Part shown: one piece after another, positions 36,188 through 44,287 of the stretch
How positions within the stretch are numbered: position 1 is the first letter of the stretch
How the letters are laid out: every line of letters begins with the position of its first letter
From: Lichenihabitans psoromatis
GTDB taxonomy: Bacteria > Pseudomonadota > Alphaproteobacteria > Rhizobiales > Beijerinckiaceae
DNA length: 64,000 nt
Reading direction: 5' to 3'
NCBI RefSeq assembly: GCF_004323635.1
Contig: NZ_CP036515.1
Span: 2,481,501 to 2,545,500 of the forward strand
The notes under the pieces: model-generated
The model's input: the letters and a program-made list of their open reading frames with translations, nothing else
Told to the model about the DNA's origin: nothing
Databases searched by the model: none
Made by a program: the position numbers and the translations under genes

Positions 36188-37072
36188 TTACGGGGCCACG
36201 ACCATCGGGGCGCCCGGTGGCGTCAACACCTCGATCTGATCGCCGCGTGTCACGTCGATCGAGGCGCCGAACCTGTCATCGAGAAACCCACGAACTCTGA
36301 GACTGACGCCTGACAATCGATCTTCGCTCAATCCTAGTTCAGTCAAGATGAACGAATCCCGTCTGGCGAGTCGGATGCTGAAATCGGCCTGCCGGCCGCC
36401 TATCGCGATGTAAAGACGCGAGCGGCCATGGCCGACCCGTGTGACCGCTCCCTCGACGATCGCCATCGCGCCCGTGCTGTTTCCGATAGCCGCCTGATCG
36501 GCAGCGTCGAGAACCGCATAGGCCGGGTCGCTCCACAAGCCGATCCGTGCTGCGCGCGCCGCTTGTTCGGCGCGAAGCAGATCCGGCCAGCAGCCATGCG
36601 CGTCGGGATCCGGCCGCGCGCGCCCAAGGCCCGCATCCACCATGGCGAGCGCAACCGACAGACCGGGGCTTGCGGATGAGGGCGCCGCATCCGGATCCGC
36701 GAATAGCAGCGCGGGAATGCGATTCCACCGGTCCGGCGCGGCAGCCAGCGCCCGGAGTGTCGCTGACCGGCCGATGAGCCACGCCCGAAGCTTGGCATGT
36801 GCCGCAGCCGCTAGATCGGGACCCGTCGCCGTGGCCCGAACCGGATCGACCCCAACCAGCAGGATCGACCGTCCATCCGCGAGCGTCACGCTGAAATCTT
36901 CGCCGATGCCGGTTATCCGCACCGCTTCGCCGCCTTCCGGCGTGCAGGGCAGGGCCGCGGTGGTCCTGGGCGCTGCCGCGACCTCCCGGGATAGGGCCAC
37001 GCAGGCAAAGAACACCAGCGCAGCGGCGGCCCGCCGGCCGCGGCCAGCCCCTTCATCCCGACGTTGGTTCAT
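36188..37072 (-). CDS. Exported thermonuclease-like (SNase-fold) protein with degenerate active site
   Basis: A 294-residue exported protein: a signal peptide (RRAAAALVFFACVALSREVAAA) followed by a staphylococcal-nuclease-like OB fold (DFSVTLADGRSILLVGVDPVRA, then AHAKLRAWLIGRSATLRAL and PDRWNRIPALLF). In active nucleases the segment reads roughly vRLigIDaPE with catalytic Arg and Glu. Here those positions are non-matching (ILLVGVDPVR), while the second Arg region (DRWNR) is kept. Nuclease activity is therefore doubtful and a binding role is possible. ATG 37072 lies just beyond the tRNA gene on the other strand; a longer frame crosses that tRNA and is rejected. Confidence 0.7.
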   Translation of the reverse strand: MNQRRDEGAGRGRRAAAALVFFACVALSREVAAAPRTTAALPCTPEGGEAVRITGIGEDFSVTLADGRSILLVGVDPVRATATGPDLAAAAHAKLRAWLIGRSATLRALAAAPDRWNRIPALLFADPDAAPSSASPGLSVALAMVDAGLGRARPDPDAHGCWPDLLRAEQAARAARIGLWSDPAYAVLDAADQAAIGNSTGAMAIVEGAVTRVGHGRSRLYIAIGGRQADFSIRLARRDSFILTELGLSEDRLSGVSLRVRGFLDDRFGASIDVTRGDQIEVLTPPGAPMVVAP

Positions 37073-37092
37073 GCTAAGGGCGTTCCTTGAGT

Positions 37093-37169
<77 letters not shown>

Positions 37170-37323
37170 ACAGAGCCATTCATAGCCGCCGAAATGCCCT
37201 TCCGGTATCGCGGGTTTCCCATGATTGCGGCTTGACCGATCATCATGGCGGCGTTCACGTAGAGAGATGTCGGATGGACGGATCGTGCAAGCGCCGGTCC
37301 GTCGACGAAGGAGAGCGCAAGAG

Positions 37324-37497
37324 ATGGCCCGTAAGCCGAATTATGACTTCGAACGCAAGGAACGCGAGCGGGCCAAGGCGGCCAAAAGCGCCGAGCGAGC
37401 CAAGGCCAAGAGCGACAAAGCTGGTCAGCCGAAGGGCGACGGGGAGGGCGATATCGAGGCCGATGCTGCGGTCGCCAAGGAGCCAACCGCCGAGTGA
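37324..37497 (+). CDS. Small charged conserved protein
   Basis: A 57-residue, highly charged and probably helical or disordered protein starting MARKPNYDFERKERERAKAAKSAERAKAK, with an acidic C-terminus (GDGEGDIEADAAVAKEPTAE). A good GGAGAG ribosome site lies upstream of ATG 37324. Short proteins beginning M-x-RKP-x-Y-x-FER occur across Hyphomicrobiales; none has a known function to my knowledge. It sits between tRNA-Arg and rsmJ, 22 bases ahead of the latter, and may be cotranscribed with it. Confidence 0.68.
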   Translation: MARKPNYDFERKERERAKAAKSAERAKAKSDKAGQPKGDGEGDIEADAAVAKEPTAE

Positions 37498-37519
37498 GGC
37501 TTTGCGGCCTCGAGACGAC

Positions 37520-38122
37520 ATGACGGCTCCTGGCCGGATGGCCCAACCCCGAATCGATTTTGTCGGCGGGGCCTTGGGCCACCGGCTTCGGGCCGGAGGG
37601 CCGCGAGAGCCTCTCGCCAAGGCCGTCGGGTTTGGCAACGGCCATCGACCGACGATCGTCGATGCGACCGCCGGGCTCGGGCGAGATGCTTTCTTGCTCG
37701 CGGCTCTTGGTCTTAAAGTGACGCTGATCGAACGCTCACCTGCGGTCCATGCTTTGCTGGCAGACGGGTTGGCTCGCGCCAGCGAGGCCGGCCCGGACAT
37801 TGCCGTGATCGTGGCCCGGATGACGCTCTTGGCCGGCGATGCCAAGCACCATCTCGCCGGGCTTCGGCCCGACGTGGTCTTGGTGGATCCAATGCACCCG
37901 CCGCGCCTTAAATCGGCCTTGGTCAAGCAAGAGATGCGCGACCTGCGCGCCCTCGTCGGCGCCGATCTCGATGCCCCCGCTTTGATGCAGGCCGCTCTGG
38001 CGGCCGCCACCAACCGCGTCGTGCTCAAGTGGCCGCTGCGAGCGGAGCCGATGCCGGGTCTGGATGCTCCGCACCATCAAGTCTTATCGAAAACGCTGCG
38101 GTTCGACGTTTTTATGGTGTGA
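37520..38122 (+). CDS. rsmJ: 16S rRNA (guanine-1516-N2) methyltransferase RsmJ
   Basis: A 200-residue SAM-dependent rRNA methyltransferase that modifies G1516 in the 16S rRNA. Family motifs are RIDFVGGALGHRLR near the start, the SAM site VDATAGLGRDAFLLAALG, LIERSPAVHALLADGL and the catalytic-loop DPMHPP. ATG 37520 is used; ATG 37538 is in frame as an alternative. The protein is shorter than the ~250-residue E. coli enzyme because an N-terminal segment is missing, which appears normal in alphaproteobacteria. It overlaps the convergent ankyrin gene by 11 bases. Confidence 0.85.
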   Translation: MTAPGRMAQPRIDFVGGALGHRLRAGGPREPLAKAVGFGNGHRPTIVDATAGLGRDAFLLAALGLKVTLIERSPAVHALLADGLARASEAGPDIAVIVARMTLLAGDAKHHLAGLRPDVVLVDPMHPPRLKSALVKQEMRDLRALVGADLDAPALMQAALAAATNRVVLKWPLRAEPMPGLDAPHHQVLSKTLRFDVFMV

Positions 38123-38651
38123 GAGTCGATTGCGCCGCCGCCAGTCGGGCGGGCGTATCTTGTGCCCCCATGCCAAGCGCGAGAGCGGCAGCCGTCATGC
38201 CGCTTACGTCTCGCGTCTCGGGGTTCGCACCCCGTGCCAGCAACAAGTCGACGATCTCGACACGATTGAACATCGCGGCCAGCATCAACCCGGTCCGCCC
38301 GTCCGGCCCGCAGCCGTCCACCTTGGCGCCTTTGTCCAGCATGAGCGTGATGATGTCGATGTCGCCTTTGAACGCGGCGCCTCCAAGAGGCGTCTGACCT
38401 CGATCGTTAGCGAGTTCGGGATCAGCGCCATGGTCGAGCAGGAGGCGCGTCACCTCATACTGCCCGTGATAGCTCGCCAGCATCAGTAAGCTATCGCCTT
38501 TGTCGTTGCGGAGGTTCGGCGGGAGGCCGCGCGTGAGAAACTGCGACATCGCTTCCACATTCCCGGTGCGAACGTAGCCGAACACACGCTGTGCGAAATC
38601 GATGATGTCATTGTCGAGTTGGGGGCGCGAGCCCTCCTGCGGCTGTTCCAT
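38112..38651 (-). CDS. Ankyrin-repeat protein
   Basis: A 179-residue soluble protein with about four ankyrin repeats between residues 35 and 165: NDKGDSLLMLASYHGQYEVTRLLLDHGADPE, then NDRGQTPLGGAAFKGDIDIITLMLDKGAKVD, then PDGRTGLMLAAMFNRVEIVDLLLARGANPE. No signal peptide is present, so it is likely cytoplasmic and mediates protein-protein contact. No catalytic domain accompanies the repeats, and the partner is unknown. It is convergent with rsmJ (11-base overlap) and separated by 89 bases from the membrane protein gene downstream. Confidence 0.88.
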   Translation of the reverse strand: MEQPQEGSRPQLDNDIIDFAQRVFGYVRTGNVEAMSQFLTRGLPPNLRNDKGDSLLMLASYHGQYEVTRLLLDHGADPELANDRGQTPLGGAAFKGDIDIITLMLDKGAKVDGCGPDGRTGLMLAAMFNRVEIVDLLLARGANPETRDVSGMTAAALALGMGAQDTPARLAAAQSTLTP

Positions 38652-38740
38652 CGGTTCCCCTCACTTGGCGTAGGCCTTCAGTCCCGCACGCCCTGTCATG
38701 CCACTGAATGGAACCGGCCCCGGTGCCGGTCAAGTCTTGC

Positions 38741-39559
38741 TCACCCCTTGCCGGGGGTCGTCGCCAGCGACCAGTCGATGTGCCGCAAAGCATGGCGCAT
38801 CGGTTCGCTCGAGACTTTGACCAAGCCGTCGAGAGGTCCATCGAGTTCCAAAATGACGAAAAACGCGCCTGCGACAGCCACCGCCACGAGAAAGACGAAA
38901 ACCGCCGCGAGCTCGTTGCGCGGTGCGCTCAAGCCGAAGCTGAAGAAGACGATGACGAGCCAGCCGGCGAGCATGTCGTAGAACGGGAGCGTGATGGCGC
39001 TTTTCGCCTCGTCGATCAGGATCCACCGCTGGTCGAGCACGCGGTCGAGCCGCACCAAGCAACTCGCGCGGATCGAGCTATCCTCCGGGCTCGAGACCGC
39101 GACGCGCTGTAACTGGCTCTGAATGTGGAGCAACAATTCTCCGAGGTTGCCGGCGTCGAATTCATCCTCTCGGCTGTCGGCTTTCGGGTATTGGCCGCTC
39201 GGCGGCGCCTCTTCCGGCCAGGTGCTGGCCAAGGCCGACGCCGTATAGGCCCTGAGGCTCGTTCGGATCGGGGCGGTTTCAGCACCGAGGTTCTCGAGAC
39301 AACCGGTCAGCCGAATGAGTTGCGATGAGTAGCCGCGGAGGTCCTGTTCGGTTTTTTCAAAGCTGCTGTTGACCGACGTGATCAGAAGGCTGGTGACCAG
39401 CGCCGTAAATGTCACCAGCAAGCCCGTCACCAATCGGGTGAAGTCGATCGTTTCGCGCGTCCGATGCCGCTCCGGCAAACGAGCGGCGACGAGCGAACCA
39501 ATGATCGCGCTGCCGCAGAGCAGCAGGAAAATCAGGCCTGACGAAAGAAGGTCGGTCAT
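38741..39559 (-). CDS. Bestrophin-like (DUF4239) membrane protein
   Basis: A 272-residue protein with two N-terminal spans (LLSSGLIFLLLCGSAIIGSLVAA and LVTGLLVTFTALVTSLLIT), a ~120-residue soluble middle and two C-terminal spans (FYDMLAGWLVIVFFSFGL and VFVFLVAVAVAGAFFVILEL). This layout and the LDGPLDGLVKVSSEPMRHAL ending match the DUF4239 bestrophin-like family, suspected but not shown to form channels. ATG 39559 gives the first span directly; the longer frame adds a basic stretch without similarity. The 219 bases upstream lead to the divergent hpnL gene and show no distinct motif. Confidence 0.78.
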   Translation of the reverse strand: MTDLLSSGLIFLLLCGSAIIGSLVAARLPERHRTRETIDFTRLVTGLLVTFTALVTSLLITSVNSSFEKTEQDLRGYSSQLIRLTGCLENLGAETAPIRTSLRAYTASALASTWPEEAPPSGQYPKADSREDEFDAGNLGELLLHIQSQLQRVAVSSPEDSSIRASCLVRLDRVLDQRWILIDEAKSAITLPFYDMLAGWLVIVFFSFGLSAPRNELAAVFVFLVAVAVAGAFFVILELDGPLDGLVKVSSEPMRHALRHIDWSLATTPGKG

Positions 39560-39778
39560 CGCTCGCTGGTGTTCATGAAGGGGTCGTCGTCTGAAAGTCT
39601 GTTGCGCCGTCAGTCGTCCCGCTCTGCACCTTAGCGGATCGATGCGGATCGGCATGCTGTTTTTGCGTCGTCCCGCCCTCTCGAAGAAAGCTGTGTCGAT
39701 GCCTCGCGGCGGTGGTCGTTATGGGCTATGGCGACGCGAGCGCGCCCGCGCGCCTAGCCAAAGGTAATTGAAATTCGG

Positions 39779-40759
39779 ATGCCTAAGTCGTTGCTCCTCG
39801 CCGCCCTGGTCGGGCTGGCGCTCGTGATCGCGCTAATCGCCTATTATGGCGCGTCTTCGGTCTTCGATGCGGTCACGGCAGTGGGGTGGGGTGCCGCATT
39901 GGTGGCGCTGGTGCGGGCCGGCGAGACGAGTGGGGCGGGGCTCGCTTGGTGGTTCGTGGTACCAGGAGCGGCCGGTCCGCTGGTTCGAATCTGCATGCTG
40001 CTGCGCTGGCTTCGCGAAGCCATCAACTCGCTTCTCCCGGTGGCCCAAGTCGGAGGGGACCTCATCGGCGCGCGGCTTCTCACCTTCTGGGGCGTACCCG
40101 GTGGGGCCGCCGGCGCCAGCGTCGTGGTCGATCTCTTCGTCCAGACCGTGACGCAATTCTTCTTCACGCTGATCGGCCTCGCTTGCCTGATCCAAGCCGG
40201 CGGCGACACCGGTATCGTGCGCGCGGCGGCGATCGGCCTCGCGATTCTCGGCCCGGCCCTGATCGGCTTTTTCGTCGCCCAGCGGTTCGGCGGATTTCGT
40301 TTCGTCGAGCAGGCGATGCTGCGGCTCGCCAAAGACCCGAAATGGGCGTCGCTCGGCGGCATTTCTTCCCTGAACGACCGGTTGCAGGAGATCTACCGAC
40401 ATCCGCTCGGGCTCGCGATTTGTTTCGCGATCCATTTTGCAATCTGGTTCTTCGGCGTCCTCGAAGTCTACACCGCACTGCATTTCATGGGTTACCCGGT
40501 CGATTACCGCACCGCGCTGGTGATCGAGAGCCTGGGGCAGGCGGTGCGTGGAGCGGCCTTCGTGGTGCCTGGCGCAATCGGCGTTCAAGAGGGCGGCTTC
40601 ATCGCGCTTTGTGCCGTCTTCGGTATTCCAGCCCCGACCGCCATCGCGCTCTCGCTGGTCAAGCGGTTGCCGGAAATCGCGCTCGGGATTCCTGGCCTGA
40701 TGATCTGGCAGGGGATCGAGGGTCGCCAGCTCTTGCGCGCCACCCGCAACAGCCCCTAA
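39779..40759 (+). CDS. hpnL: Hopanoid-associated membrane protein HpnL
   Basis: A 326-residue inner-membrane protein with about eight spans, belonging to the lysylphosphatidylglycerol-synthase TM (UPF0104) family. Within it, the QVGGDLIGARLLTFWG and GQAVRGAAFVVPGAIGVQEGGFI motifs match the hopanoid-linked HpnL subgroup. A role in moving or flipping the hopanoid lipid has been proposed but not proven. It is the first gene of the plus-strand hpn series. A structured inverted repeat lies between it and hpnM. Confidence 0.88.
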   Translation: MPKSLLLAALVGLALVIALIAYYGASSVFDAVTAVGWGAALVALVRAGETSGAGLAWWFVVPGAAGPLVRICMLLRWLREAINSLLPVAQVGGDLIGARLLTFWGVPGGAAGASVVVDLFVQTVTQFFFTLIGLACLIQAGGDTGIVRAAAIGLAILGPALIGFFVAQRFGGFRFVEQAMLRLAKDPKWASLGGISSLNDRLQEIYRHPLGLAICFAIHFAIWFFGVLEVYTALHFMGYPVDYRTALVIESLGQAVRGAAFVVPGAIGVQEGGFIALCAVFGIPAPTAIALSLVKRLPEIALGIPGLMIWQGIEGRQLLRATRNSP

Positions 40760-40770
40760 GCCGTGTCGCG

Positions 40771-40846
40771 AAGCCCTCATCGCCCGCTCACAATGGTGAC
40801 ATAGTCTTCGCCGTAAAAGCGCCGACAGAGAGCTCGATGAGGGCTT
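40771..40846 (+). other. Long-range inverted repeat / possible structured RNA between hpnL and hpnM
   Basis: AAGCCCTCATCG (40771-40782) is perfectly complementary to 40835-40846, a 12-base closing stem around 52 bases. Inside, TCACAATGGTGA forms a small hairpin and the rest can fold weakly around CGCC/GCG, so a three-way junction is possible. It could be the hpnL terminator, an mRNA stability element or a regulatory leader for hpnM. No known riboswitch consensus was recognised. Confidence 0.4.
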
Positions 40847-40897
40847 TGTGACGCAGAGCGATTCTCGACCGCTTGCACAATCAACGTGAGATCAACG

Positions 40898-41518
40898 ATG
40901 CAACATGTCTCTCGACGGACCCTTCTGGCCACCGCGCTGGCGTCGCTGGCCGGCTTGGCGGCCCCGTCCGTCGCGATTGCGGACGGTCTGCCGACCCAGC
41001 CGGTCGCCGATTTCTACAATGCCCTGATGGACAGCATGCGGCACGCGCGCGAACTCAAGGTCAAGGGCCGCTACGAGCTGCTCGAGCCCGTGATGCTGAA
41101 GAGCTTCGACGTGCCCGTCATGGTCAAGATGGCGGTCGGACGGGAGTTCACGGCAATGTCGCCCGACGATCAGGCCCGCCTGCAGGCGGCGTTCGGCAAG
41201 CTGCTGGTCGCGAGTTTCGCCAGCGAATTCGATGACTTCAAGGGCGAGAAATTCACCATCGACGATCAAACCGCTGATCGGAACGAGGGCAAGCTGGTGA
41301 AGAGCAAATTCGTTGGAACGGGTGCGCCCGTCGATCTCAACTATCTCGTGCGCAATACTGCCGGAAGCTGGCGGATCGTCGACGTTTACCTCAATGGGAC
41401 GATCAGCCAGCTTGCGACGTGGCGGTCGAAATTTGGCGCGACGTTGAAGACTGGCGGCGCCCCTGCGATGATCCAGGCCGTCGAGCAGCAGACCGCCAAA
41501 TATATGGCTGCGATCTGA
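40898..41518 (+). CDS. hpnM: Hopanoid-associated MlaC-like periplasmic protein HpnM
   Basis: A 206-residue exported protein of the MlaC/Ttg2D (toluene tolerance) family. The signal begins with a twin-arginine-like SRRTLL followed by a hydrophobic stretch ending S-V-A-I-A. The mature part has the family pattern (YELLEPVMLKSFDVPVMVKMAVG, SWRIVDVYLNGTISQLATWRSKF). Ttg2D-type proteins ferry lipids across the periplasm, so HpnM may carry hopanoids; that is inference. ATG 40898 is preferred over the GTG at 40886. The stop overlaps the start region of hpnI. Confidence 0.9.
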   Translation: MQHVSRRTLLATALASLAGLAAPSVAIADGLPTQPVADFYNALMDSMRHARELKVKGRYELLEPVMLKSFDVPVMVKMAVGREFTAMSPDDQARLQAAFGKLLVASFASEFDDFKGEKFTIDDQTADRNEGKLVKSKFVGTGAPVDLNYLVRNTAGSWRIVDVYLNGTISQLATWRSKFGATLKTGGAPAMIQAVEQQTAKYMAAI

Positions 41519-41547
41519 GCCCAGCATTCGGCTCCGCCGCCGGCATC

Positions 41548-42687
41548 GTGGCGATCCTATTTGGCGTGCTCGCGGTCGCGGGCTGCGTTTTCTCGCTGTT
41601 TGCGATCGTGGCGACGCGATCCTACAGGCGGCGTGTCGGACCGGTCTGCTCCACCTATCCGTCGGTTTCGATCCTCAAGCCGCTCTATGGTTTGGAACCG
41701 AACCTGTTCGATAATCTCGCAGGCTTCTGCCGGCAGGATTATCCGGCCGAGGTCGAGATCATTTTCGGCGTGCGGGACGGAAGCGACCCCGCTGCTGCCA
41801 TCGCCCGGCAGGTCATCGCGGCGTTCCCGCAGGTGGCGACCCGCCTCGTGATCGACCCGCGGCTGCATGGGCAAAACGGCAAGATCTCCAACCTGATGAA
41901 CATGCAGCCGTCTGTGACGCTTGAGGTCGTGGTGCTGGCCGATAGTGACATGGTGGTGGACTGCACTTACTTGCGCGATGTTGTCGACGCGCTCTCCGGC
42001 CCCGACGTCGGGCTGGTCACCTGCCTGTATCGAGGGCTCAACGTCCCCGGCTTCTGGTCGCAACTTTCGGCGCGGGGGATCGACGATCACTTCTTGCCGA
42101 ACGTCATCGTTGGCCTGACGCTTGGGTTGGCCAAACCCTGTTTCGGATCGACGATCGCGCTGCGCGCCGACACGCTGTTGCGGATCGGCGGCTTTGCGAC
42201 CTTCAAAGATGTGTTGGCGGACGACAATGCCATGGGGCAGGCGGTGCGGGGTCTCGGGCTGCGGGTCGCGGTTCCGGCTCGTCCCGTGCTTGGGCATGTC
42301 TGCGGATCGACCACCTTCGCGGCGTCGTTTCGTCAGGATTTGCGCTGGTCGCGGACCATCAAGTCTGTCGATCCGGCAGGATTTGCCGGCTCGATCGTGA
42401 CTAATCCGCTACCCCTCGCAATAATCGTCATAGCAATTGGCGGTTTTGGCATAGTGAGCGGAACCCTGCTCATGGCTACGCTTGCGTGTCGCCTCGCGCT
42501 GCAGGTAGAAATCCATCAATTCACCGGCGTAAAAGTCAGGAGCTTGTGGCTCGGGCCTTTGCGCGACCTCGTCTCGTTCGCCGTTTTCATCGCGAGTTTC
42601 TGGCCCGGATCCTTGGATTGGCGCGGTCATAAGTTCGCCGTGCAGTCCGATGGAACCATGGCTTCGACAGATTCGACAGGATCATGA
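41548..42687 (+). CDS. hpnI: Hopanoid glycosyltransferase HpnI
   Basis: A ~379-residue membrane GT2 enzyme of the ceramide-glucosyltransferase-like group. Motifs are SILKPLYGLEPNLFDNLAGFCRQDYP, VLADSDMVVD (D-x-D), KPCFGSTIALR, DVLADDNAMG and the QDLRWSRTIK (Q-x-x-RW) motif, with an N-terminal span and C-terminal spans. HpnI in Burkholderia adds N-acetylglucosamine to bacteriohopanetetrol. The start is uncertain: the frame overlaps the end of hpnM with no ATG. GTG 41548 keeps the first membrane span and normal length, and GTG 41566 or 41419 are alternatives. It overlaps hpnJ by four bases. Confidence 0.88.
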   Translation: MAILFGVLAVAGCVFSLFAIVATRSYRRRVGPVCSTYPSVSILKPLYGLEPNLFDNLAGFCRQDYPAEVEIIFGVRDGSDPAAAIARQVIAAFPQVATRLVIDPRLHGQNGKISNLMNMQPSVTLEVVVLADSDMVVDCTYLRDVVDALSGPDVGLVTCLYRGLNVPGFWSQLSARGIDDHFLPNVIVGLTLGLAKPCFGSTIALRADTLLRIGGFATFKDVLADDNAMGQAVRGLGLRVAVPARPVLGHVCGSTTFAASFRQDLRWSRTIKSVDPAGFAGSIVTNPLPLAIIVIAIGGFGIVSGTLLMATLACRLALQVEIHQFTGVKVRSLWLGPLRDLVSFAVFIASFWPGSLDWRGHKFAVQSDGTMASTDSTGS

Positions 42688-44114
42688 TGCGCACACTTTT
42701 TCTGCAGGCTCCTTCATTCGACGGTTTCGACGGCGGCGCGGGCTCCCGCTATCAAGCGAAGCGCGAGATCAAGTCCTTCTGGTATCCGACCTGGCTGGCT
42801 CAGCCGGCCGCGCTCGTCGAGAATTCCAAGCTGATCGACGCCCCGCCGCATAAGACCAAGCTGGCCGAGGTCACTGCTCAGGCGAAGGATTTCGACCTCA
42901 CCATCATGCACACGTCCGTGCCGTCTTTTAATTCAGACGTGAAGGTGGCGCAGGCCTTGAAGGCTGCCAATCCGTCGATGAAGATCGGTATGATTGGCGC
43001 CAAGGTGGCGGTGCAGGCCGACAAGAGCCTCGAACAGGCATCGGTCATCGATTTCGTGGCGCGCAACGAGTTCGATTTCACGGTGAAGGACGTAGCGGAC
43101 GGCCAGAACTGGGCGTCGATCCCGGGCCTGTCGTTCCGCAACGAATCCGGCGTGATCGTGCATAACAAAGATCGTCAGATCCTCGAGAACATGGATCTGC
43201 TGCCGTTCGTGACCCCGGTCTACAAGCGCGACCTGGTGATGGAAAACTACTTCATCGGCTATTTGAAGCACCCCTATATTTCGATCTACACCGGCCGTGG
43301 CTGCAAATCGCGCTGCACCTTCTGCCTCTGGCCGCAGACGGTCGGCGGCCATCGCTACCGCACCCGCTCGGTCGACCACGTGATCGAGGAGATTGTCTGG
43401 GCCAAGAAGAATTTTCCGCAGACCAAGGAATTCTTCTTCGACGATGACACGTTCACGGATGACTTGCCGCGCGCCGAAGCCATTGCGGCCCGCCTTGGTC
43501 AGCTTGGCATTCAGTGGTCGTGCAATGCCAAGGCCAATGTGCCACGCGAGACCCTGAAAAAACTGAAAGACGGCGGCCTGCGCCTGCTGCTGGTCGGCTA
43601 CGAGTCCGGCAACCAGCAGATCCTTTACAATATCAAGAAGGGCATGCGGATCGAAGTCGCCGAGCAGTTCACCAAGGATTGCCACGAACTCGGCATTGCG
43701 ATCCATGGCACGTTCATCCTGGGTCTGCCGGGCGAGTCGCGAGAGACCATTCAGGAGACGATGCGGTTCGCTCGCAAGATCAATCCGCATACGATCCAGG
43801 TTTCGCTCGCGGCTCCTTATCCGGGCACGTTCCTGTTCAATCAGGCGGTCGAGAATGGCTGGTTGGACGAGTCGAATGCGGAACTCGTCGATGATAGCGG
43901 CGTGCAAATCGCACCGTTGCACTACCCTCATCTCAGCCATACGGAGATTTTCGAGTCGGTCGAGACATTCTACCGAAGCTTCTATTTCCGCTCGGGCAAG
44001 ATCGCGTCGATCGTCGGCGAGATGGTGCGGAGTCCCGACATGATGAAGCGCCGCCTGCGCGAGGGCGTGGAGTTTTTCCACTTCCTCAAGGAGCGCCGCA
44101 ACCTCGCGGCCTAG
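42684..44114 (+). CDS. hpnJ: Hopanoid radical SAM protein HpnJ
   Basis: A 476-residue radical SAM enzyme with an N-terminal B12-binding-type domain. The cluster cysteines are Cys207, Cys211 and Cys214 in GRGCKSRCTFC. An FFFDDDTF segment and GTFILGLPGESRETI follow, as in B12-dependent radical SAM proteins. HpnJ has been linked genetically to conversion of the glucosamine on bacteriohopanetetrol to the cyclitol ether. ATG 42684 overlaps the hpnI stop (ATGA), so the two are coupled. With hpnI and hpnK it forms the full cyclitol-ether set. Confidence 0.94.
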   Translation: MMRTLFLQAPSFDGFDGGAGSRYQAKREIKSFWYPTWLAQPAALVENSKLIDAPPHKTKLAEVTAQAKDFDLTIMHTSVPSFNSDVKVAQALKAANPSMKIGMIGAKVAVQADKSLEQASVIDFVARNEFDFTVKDVADGQNWASIPGLSFRNESGVIVHNKDRQILENMDLLPFVTPVYKRDLVMENYFIGYLKHPYISIYTGRGCKSRCTFCLWPQTVGGHRYRTRSVDHVIEEIVWAKKNFPQTKEFFFDDDTFTDDLPRAEAIAARLGQLGIQWSCNAKANVPRETLKKLKDGGLRLLLVGYESGNQQILYNIKKGMRIEVAEQFTKDCHELGIAIHGTFILGLPGESRETIQETMRFARKINPHTIQVSLAAPYPGTFLFNQAVENGWLDESNAELVDDSGVQIAPLHYPHLSHTEIFESVETFYRSFYFRSGKIASIVGEMVRSPDMMKRRLREGVEFFHFLKERRNLAA

Positions 44115-44156
44115 TGGCCGGCCCTCGCGGCCTAACAGCCGCATCTCACTCGGTCG

Positions 44157-44182
44157 AACGCCCCGCCCCTCGGTGGGGCGTT
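44157..44182. terminator. GC-rich hairpin between hpnJ and hpnK
   Basis: Stem AACGCCCCGCC (44157-44167) with 44172-44182, 11 pairs including one G-T, loop CCTC. No T-run follows, so it may be a weak terminator or a message-stability structure in the 173-base gap before hpnK. CTCGCGGCCTA also occurs twice nearby, at the hpnJ end and just after. Confidence 0.45.
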
Positions 44183-44287
44183 GGCTTGTGGAAAGCTCGG
44201 CGAGAAAGCCGCCACGGCTTGACCCCGATGAAGCCTTCGCGGAGCGTGCGTCCCGATAGGCCGGCGAGGCCTCCGGGGGCCTGAACC

